DNA from: a virus
IMG/VR virus record: IMGVR_UViG_3300042526_000153
Coordinates: 1 to 24,746 of that record
DNA length: 24,746 bases
Strand: one strand, 5' to 3'
Positions 20,925 through 24,746 of this stretch are shown piece after piece. The notes under the pieces are model-generated. The model saw only the letters and a list, made by a program, of their open reading frames with translations, was not told the origin of the DNA and did no database searches. Each line of letters starts with the position of its first letter. The first letter of the stretch is position 1. The translations under genes were made by a program, and so were the position numbers.

Positions 20925-22384
20925 TAGAATGGTGCGTTACGTTGTTTGGTTGGTTCTGTAAAATCAACATTTGGTTTTAATGGTTGTTCTTTGATTTGTA
21001 GATGGGTTTCTTGGAATGATGTAAAGCGTTGGCGGTTGCCGGTAAAGGTCAACCTCACATCCCCCAGGCTACCGTTCCTATGCTTTGCAAATATCAATTC
21101 AGCATAACCATCAGGGTAAAGGTTACCATTGGCATCGTGCGTTATATCGTAGTATGCAGGTCGCCACGGGAATACTACTACATCAGCATCTTGTTCTATG
21201 CTACCGCTATCTCTTAAGTCGGATAGTATCGGGCGTTTTTGCCCTCCACGTTTTTCAACCTCACGACTTAACTGACTTAGGGCTATTACGGGGACGTTTA
21301 ACTCCTTAGCCATTAACTTTAAATTACGGGTTATATGGCTTACCCTTGAATTGGCATCGGCATAGTTCCCCATTTCGGGTGCTGATATTAACTGAATATA
21401 ATCAACAACTATCATTCCAAGCCCGTATTCGCTTTTAATCTTTGTAGCCTTATTCCATATCCCTAACACGGTAGTTTGTGCGGTATCATCAATGTAAAGG
21501 GGCAAATTTTCAATTTTACCAAGTGCGGTGTTTATCTTTGCCCTATCTGCATCGTTAGTTTTACCTCTCCTTACCAAGTCAAAATCTACATCAGCCTCAT
21601 CACTTGCTAACCTCTGCATCAGTTCTACGCTACTCATCTCCAAACTAAAGAAAGCAACAGGCACTTTATTCTTTGCAGCTTCTTTGGCGTTGTTTAATGC
21701 CAGTACCGACTTAGCCATTGCAGGTCGGGCTGCTATCACAATCAGGTTTCCGTTCTGCCAACCGTTGGTGTATACGTCTAAATTGTAGATATTAACATTT
21801 ACTCCCCTGGTCTTACCGCTTGCCATTGCATCGTAAGCATCTGCCTCCATCTGCATTAAATCTCTAAAGGTCTTTAGGTTGTTTTGGCTTGTAATTAATG
21901 ATACGGATATTGACTTAACACTCGCCTCTGCCTCATCAATAGCATCAAAGCAATCTTTGTTATCATCGTAGCCAACCTTAACCATATCGTACCCGGTGGC
22001 TATTAGTTTACGTTGCAGGGCTTTTTGTTTTAATATAGCACAATGCGCTAAAAGGTTTCCCGTTCCACCTACCCTGTTTGTTAATGTTGATATGTAAACC
22101 ACTCCACCAATAAAAGATAATTGCTTGTCGGCTCTTAGCTTGTTGGTTACAGTCATAATATCGTATGGCTGTTGGCTGTTGTATAGCGAAACAATCGCTT
22201 TGTAAATTTCAGCGTGCGGTGGATGGTAAAAGCAATCGGCATCTAAAAACTGTTCTGCCTTTTGCATCGTGCCTGTTTCAATAAGCAAGCTACCCAAAAC
22301 CACTTTCTCCAGTTCAACATCAGCCGGGGGTAAGTTATTATCAAACTCCGCAAGGTCTATGTACTTTGTATCTTTTCTTTTCAT
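20924..22384 (-). CDS. dnaB: DnaB-type replicative helicase
   Basis: 486 residues, close to full-length DnaB. N-terminal domain: LPPADVELEKVVLGSLLIE (about 14-32) with FYHPPHAEIYKAI, the primase-interaction region. Linker helix around 160-180. RecA-like domain: Walker A region IAARPAMAKSVLALN (about 217-231), SLEMSSVELMQRL (about 246-258), Walker B GMIVVDYIQLIS (about 320-331), IALSQLSREVEKR and LRDSGSIEQDADVV (about 385-398). The second Walker A Gly is Ala224, before Lys225-Ser226, which is unusual. Other catalytic motifs look intact. It unwinds the fork and overlaps the initiator-like gene by 1 bp, giving a replication operon. Confidence 0.92.
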   Translation of the reverse strand: MKRKDTKYIDLAEFDNNLPPADVELEKVVLGSLLIETGTMQKAEQFLDADCFYHPPHAEIYKAIVSLYNSQQPYDIMTVTNKLRADKQLSFIGGVVYISTLTNRVGGTGNLLAHCAILKQKALQRKLIATGYDMVKVGYDDNKDCFDAIDEAEASVKSISVSLITSQNNLKTFRDLMQMEADAYDAMASGKTRGVNVNIYNLDVYTNGWQNGNLIVIAARPAMAKSVLALNNAKEAAKNKVPVAFFSLEMSSVELMQRLASDEADVDFDLVRRGKTNDADRAKINTALGKIENLPLYIDDTAQTTVLGIWNKATKIKSEYGLGMIVVDYIQLISAPEMGNYADANSRVSHITRNLKLMAKELNVPVIALSQLSREVEKRGGQKRPILSDLRDSGSIEQDADVVVFPWRPAYYDITHDANGNLYPDGYAELIFAKHRNGSLGDVRLTFTGNRQRFTSFQETHLQIKEQPLKPNVDFTEPTKQRNAPF

Positions 22385-23091
22385 TAATCTTCGCCTAAAA
22401 ATTTACGTTGTTGAACAACCTCTGCCTTTACGTCTTTATCAATTACCCATCTACGAGCTGCGGCTTGCCAGTTACGCATCGGGCTTTTACCTACTAACCA
22501 CCCTTTACTTTCGTAGTAGTCAACAAAGCTATTGGCTTCAGCTTGTACTTTTAGTTTGTCTGGGTTAATATCTTTTTCTAATAGATGTTTAAAAATAAAG
22601 TTACCAACCTCGTTCCAAGTAGGCTTTGTAAAAGCCGCCACTTTTTCTTTATTACTTTCTTTATTCTCTTTACTTATCTTCTCTTTACTTATATGCATAC
22701 CATTCGCATTGCGTTCGCTATGCGTTCGCATTGCGTTCGCATCGGTTTTGTTCCACCTCTTATCTGCGCTTTCCCTTGCTGTTATTGACTTTCTTAATCT
22801 TTTCTCTCTTACTATTTCTAACCTTTCATTTTGCAGCGCACCATTGGAATTTTCAAAAAACTTTTCACTCAACATATCGGTGTGCCAACATTGGTTAAAT
22901 TTTCTTTCAGAAACTAAAGAAATACGAGCCAATTTTTTAAGGTTGTTAGGCAATCCCTCTGGCATATTCCAAAGTTTTGCAAGCAACCTAATGTATATTC
23001 CAACTGTTTCAGGTAGCATATCAGCAGTACCCGAATAAAACTTATCAGCGTAAAAAAGAAACGCCTGACTATCATCCATCTCTTTAGCCAT
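22384..23091 (-). CDS. DUF1376/YdaU-like replication initiation protein
   Basis: 235 residues. The N-terminal 90 residues read AFLFYADKFYSGTADMLPETVGIYIRLL (about 10-37) and ARISLVSERKFNQCW, a winged-helix initiator pattern of the DUF1376 type that is paired with DnaB in many phages. A low-complexity linker (about 100-140) is built by an 11-bp tandem repeat and contains NANAMRTHSERNANG. The C-terminal part, FVDYYESKGWLVGKSPMRNWQAAARRWV (about 190-217), is the W-x-x-A-x-x-x-W helicase-loader-like tail. It would bind the origin and bring in DnaB. TAATG overlap with dnaB. Confidence 0.8.
   Translation of the reverse strand: MAKEMDDSQAFLFYADKFYSGTADMLPETVGIYIRLLAKLWNMPEGLPNNLKKLARISLVSERKFNQCWHTDMLSEKFFENSNGALQNERLEIVREKRLRKSITARESADKRWNKTDANAMRTHSERNANGMHISKEKISKENKESNKEKVAAFTKPTWNEVGNFIFKHLLEKDINPDKLKVQAEANSFVDYYESKGWLVGKSPMRNWQAAARRWVIDKDVKAEVVQQRKFLGED
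22703..22746. repeat. 11-bp tandem repeat in the initiator-like gene
   Basis: Plus-strand units TTCGCATTGCG (22703), TTCGCTATGCG (22714), TTCGCATTGCG (22725) and a partial TTCGCATCGG (22736). The unit is not a multiple of three, so loss or gain of one copy shifts the frame while three copies add 11 codons. It encodes the linker between the DNA-binding and helicase-contact parts. Confidence 0.85.
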
Positions 23092-23118
23092 ATCTAAAAG
23101 TTAAGCCCCTGAGCAAAG

Positions 23119-23229
23119 TTACCGTTCGGGTGCGATAGGACTACGACATCCCTCCGAAAGTAACCCGTCAAGGGCGTATTGTAAAAATGATATTGCTTTG
23201 TCATTGTCGTAGTTAAGAATTAATCGCAT
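23119..23229 (-). CDS. 36-residue small ORF, possible gene
   Basis: ATG at 23229, TAA at 23119-23121, in a 169-bp gap between two same-strand genes. Sequence pieces are MRLILNYDNDKAISFL and LLSEGCRSPIAPER. It reads like short protein (helix, then Pro-containing end) with codon use similar to neighbours, and it leaves 27 bp before the initiator-like gene. No family recognised, no stop/start coupling, so it could be chance. Confidence 0.4.
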   Translation of the reverse strand: MRLILNYDNDKAISFLQYALDGLLSEGCRSPIAPER

Positions 23230-23260
23230 TGCAATATAGTAATTATTTTTTAATTATAGA

Positions 23261-23635
23261 CTATTTTTTGTCATTAAACTTTTTTTTATAGTGCGCCAAC
23301 ATACCAGTTGATACAAACTCTTTATACGTTTTAGCTTTATCCCATTTGCCAAAAATTACATACATATCAGCTTGGTAAGAACTATAATGAAACCATTTGG
23401 GAAGTCTTGGCTGAAACGTATCATCGTAATAATCATTAAAAAGTTTTTGCAAGCCTTTAAAGTATTCTGCCCTTATATCATCTGTAAAGATTGGCTGCCC
23501 TTTTATTTTTCTATCAAATGAATTTAATAGCTTATCTATAATAATCGGAGTGCCTTTGCTTGTCTTCTTATACCGATTTATATTTTTACGTTTAAGAAAA
23601 TTTTGCCGATATGTCCGTACATTAAAGTCCAACAT
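23261..23635 (-). CDS. 124-residue basic protein, unknown
   Basis: Rich in Lys, Tyr and Phe. Segments: YRQNFLKRKNINRYKKTSKG (about 9-28), IIIDKLLNSFDRKIKGQP, LFNDYYDDTF, WFHYSSYQADMYVIFGKWDKAK (about 81-102). The strongly basic N-terminus suggests nucleic-acid contact; I recognise no domain. It overlaps the 68-residue gene by 14 bp, in the recombination/replication block, so a replication accessory role is a reasonable but unproven idea. A/T-rich codon use and a T-rich 3' flank stand out slightly from neighbours. Confidence 0.6.
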   Translation of the reverse strand: MLDFNVRTYRQNFLKRKNINRYKKTSKGTPIIIDKLLNSFDRKIKGQPIFTDDIRAEYFKGLQKLFNDYYDDTFQPRLPKWFHYSSYQADMYVIFGKWDKAKTYKEFVSTGMLAHYKKKFNDKK

Positions 23636-23828
23636 TTTCTAAGTGTGTTTGAGCATCTTTAATATTAGCCATAAACTTACCGGCATCTAATTGAGTTGTA
23701 AGCACGTTGTTTGCTTGCTTTGCTAATGATGCCATTGCCTTAGCTTGTTCTACATTAATTTGTTTCTTGTCTAATTTCTCCATATTAGACTTAACAGTTT
23801 GATAAATAAATTCAAATTTCTCTTTCAT
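23622..23828 (-). CDS. 68-residue helical protein, unknown
   Basis: ATG at 23828 is preferred to an in-frame TTG 9 bp upstream, because the ATG lies in the usual overlap with the resolvase gene (17 bp). The product is a helical protein with KFEFIYQTVKSNMEKLDKKQ and VEQAKAMASLAKQANNVLTT (about 26-45), a pattern common in short phage early proteins located next to recombination genes. No known role. Co-translated with both neighbours by overlap. Confidence 0.6.
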   Translation of the reverse strand: MKEKFEFIYQTVKSNMEKLDKKQINVEQAKAMASLAKQANNVLTTQLDAGKFMANIKDAQTHLENVGL

Positions 23829-24147
23829 AGTTTTCAATTTTAAAGTTAATAAACTCTTTACCTTTTTTAGTGTGGTGCTTGGTGGCTACTATCTTAAATA
23901 TTTCCTTGTCGTTAAACCCGTACTTCTTTTGGAGTATATCCTCAAAAAGTTTTATCGGGTTGCTAAGGTCTGCCAGGGGACTACTAAAACCAAATTCTAA
24001 GGTGAGAATGAAAGGCGGCTCTGGTAACTTCAACTTTGGCAACATCAACATCACCGCCCGTTCATAACTCAAATAGTCTTTAGTCTTAAAACGTTTTCCT
24101 TGCCACGCCTGGTTGACGCTTAGTGGCTTAATTGGTAGTGAGTACAT
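23812..24147 (-). CDS. RusA-family Holliday junction resolvase
   Basis: 111 residues from ATG 24147 (the TTG one codon earlier is rejected). It cuts four-way DNA junctions during phage recombination or before packaging. Seen: the N-terminal strand SLPIKPLSVNQAW, then FILTLEFGF, then PLADLSNPIKLFEDILQ with Asp60, Lys66 and Asp70, and GFNDKEI with Asp80. These match the RusA layout of three acidic residues and a lysine; dimeric, metal-dependent by family. It overlaps the YqaJ gene by 20 bp, as expected for a recombination operon. Confidence 0.85.
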   Translation of the reverse strand: MYSLPIKPLSVNQAWQGKRFKTKDYLSYERAVMLMLPKLKLPEPPFILTLEFGFSSPLADLSNPIKLFEDILQKKYGFNDKEIFKIVATKHHTKKGKEFINFKIENYEREI

Positions 24148-24746
24148 CAATTAGTTTTGCTGTTAACTCTAATTTCAACTCTACTGCCTTATTAATAGCT
24201 TCTTGGCACTCTATTATGTCCTCTTCTATTCGTGGCACGTCAATAGTCCGTAGCCCCTTTTTAGGATGGTAAACCAATACCTTAGCCGCTTGGCAATCCA
24301 ACACAAGCATATTCATTACACATTGCCAGTACACATCAGGGCGTTCTTTCTTTAGCTTTTCTACCGTGTTACACAATATCAATTCAACATACTTGTTAGG
24401 GGTAAAAGGGCATTTAACTTCAAGGTATATCTTTTGAAAGTCTATCAGTTCTACCCCATCAGGACTTACCCCTGCATTCTCCCCAAGTGGTACAAATACT
24501 TTAGAGCCATAGATAACGGCACCAGTGGTTGGGTAGCTAATATATTCTTGCATCGCTGCAAACTCATTAACGCTACCCGCTATCATTGCCGGGCTTTGAT
24601 AATTGTCCTCATCATAAATACCTATGCTCTCCCCCGCTAAAGTCTTAATGTACGTCTTAGCGGTTTCGTTGTTAAAGCCTTTCATTAGTTTATGCACAAG
24701 GCTTGCAGTTACTTTACCTCTTCGCTGCTCTGCCCATACATCAAAA
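24128..24746 (-). CDS. YqaJ-type exonuclease (5' end cut by window edge)
   Basis: The frame is open to the right edge with no stop, giving 206 visible C-terminal residues. The GTG at 24697 is not the start: upstream residues WAEQRRGKVTASLVHKLM form the conserved R-x-G-x-x-T-A-S motif of YqaJ-like recombinases. Further: GSVNEFAAMQEYIS (the E-x-x-A-x-x-x-Y motif), GVSPDGVE with the metal-binding Asp, and LEVKCP with Glu and Lys of the nuclease core. It would digest one strand of double-stranded ends to feed a single-strand annealing protein, probably encoded further right, outside the window. Confidence 0.85.
   Translation of the reverse strand, partial: FDVWAEQRRGKVTASLVHKLMKGFNNETAKTYIKTLAGESIGIYDEDNYQSPAMIAGSVNEFAAMQEYISYPTTGAVIYGSKVFVPLGENAGVSPDGVELIDFQKIYLEVKCPFTPNKYVELILCNTVEKLKKERPDVYWQCVMNMLVLDCQAAKVLVYHPKKGLRTIDVPRIEEDIIECQEAINKAVELKLELTAKLIDVLTTN

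Noticed and set aside
24128-24697. YqaJ-like gene starting with GTG at 24697
   Set aside because: The frame stays open to the window edge and the upstream residues contain the conserved R-x-G-x-x-T-A-S motif, so the real start is outside.
1-24746. Integrase, tRNA, CRISPR array, insertion sequence or attachment site
   Set aside because: None was recognisable on either strand; repeats found are short and explained by local slippage.

Overview
The window looks like about half of a tailed (siphovirus-type) phage genome infecting a member of the Bacteroidetes. Four things point to this host group. Most genes lack Shine-Dalgarno sequences and instead have A/T-rich leaders. There is one near-perfect Bacteroidetes-type promoter (TTTG, 19 nt, TACATTTG). 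Many of the small and structural proteins are of kinds I know from Bacteroidetes phages and prophages. A lipoprotein carries a C-K-E-D start that resembles the Bacteroidetes surface-export signal. I see no integrase, tRNA, rRNA, CRISPR array or insertion sequence. Family calls come from reading the translated sequence only; no database search was run.

Almost every gene is on the minus strand, so the module order runs from high to low coordinates. Region 20.4-24.7 kb is the recombination and replication block: YqaJ-type exonuclease (cut by the right edge), RusA resolvase, small unknown genes, a replication-initiator-like protein and a DnaB helicase. Region 16.7-20.4 kb holds small accessory proteins behind a host-type promoter, an HNH nuclease and a sigma-factor-like protein. 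Region 13.8-16.7 kb is a surface-chemistry cassette of two glycosyltransferases, an FkbM-type methyltransferase and a second methyltransferase. Region 11.25-13.8 kb is DNA packaging (small and large terminase), with a lipoprotein gene between the two subunits.

Region 0-10.9 kb holds the virion genes in an uncommon order: tail-assembly chaperone, HK97 gp10-like protein, two large tail-tip proteins, tape measure, then XkdF-like prohead protease, scaffold, major capsid, probable tail tube, a small structural protein, and finally the portal, which is cut by the left edge. One plus-strand gene (10929-11252) sits alone between the large terminase gene and the tail module.

Two signals stand out. 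First, four virion gene starts are preceded by the same motif, TGGCAC, 15 nt, (G/A)GT(A/T)TTA(A/T). In three of them the distance from TGGCAC to the ATG is exactly 27 nt. This looks like a phage-specific late promoter, and the sigma-like protein is a natural candidate to read it. Second, the tail chaperone gene has an in-phase T9 slippery tract, followed by a long open -1 frame without a usable start; that frame fills the only apparent gap in the tail operon. This indicates a programmed frameshift fusion like lambda G/GT.

Several short genes (28 to 54 codons) fill the other gaps; most are chained to their neighbours by 1-4 bp stop/start overlaps.
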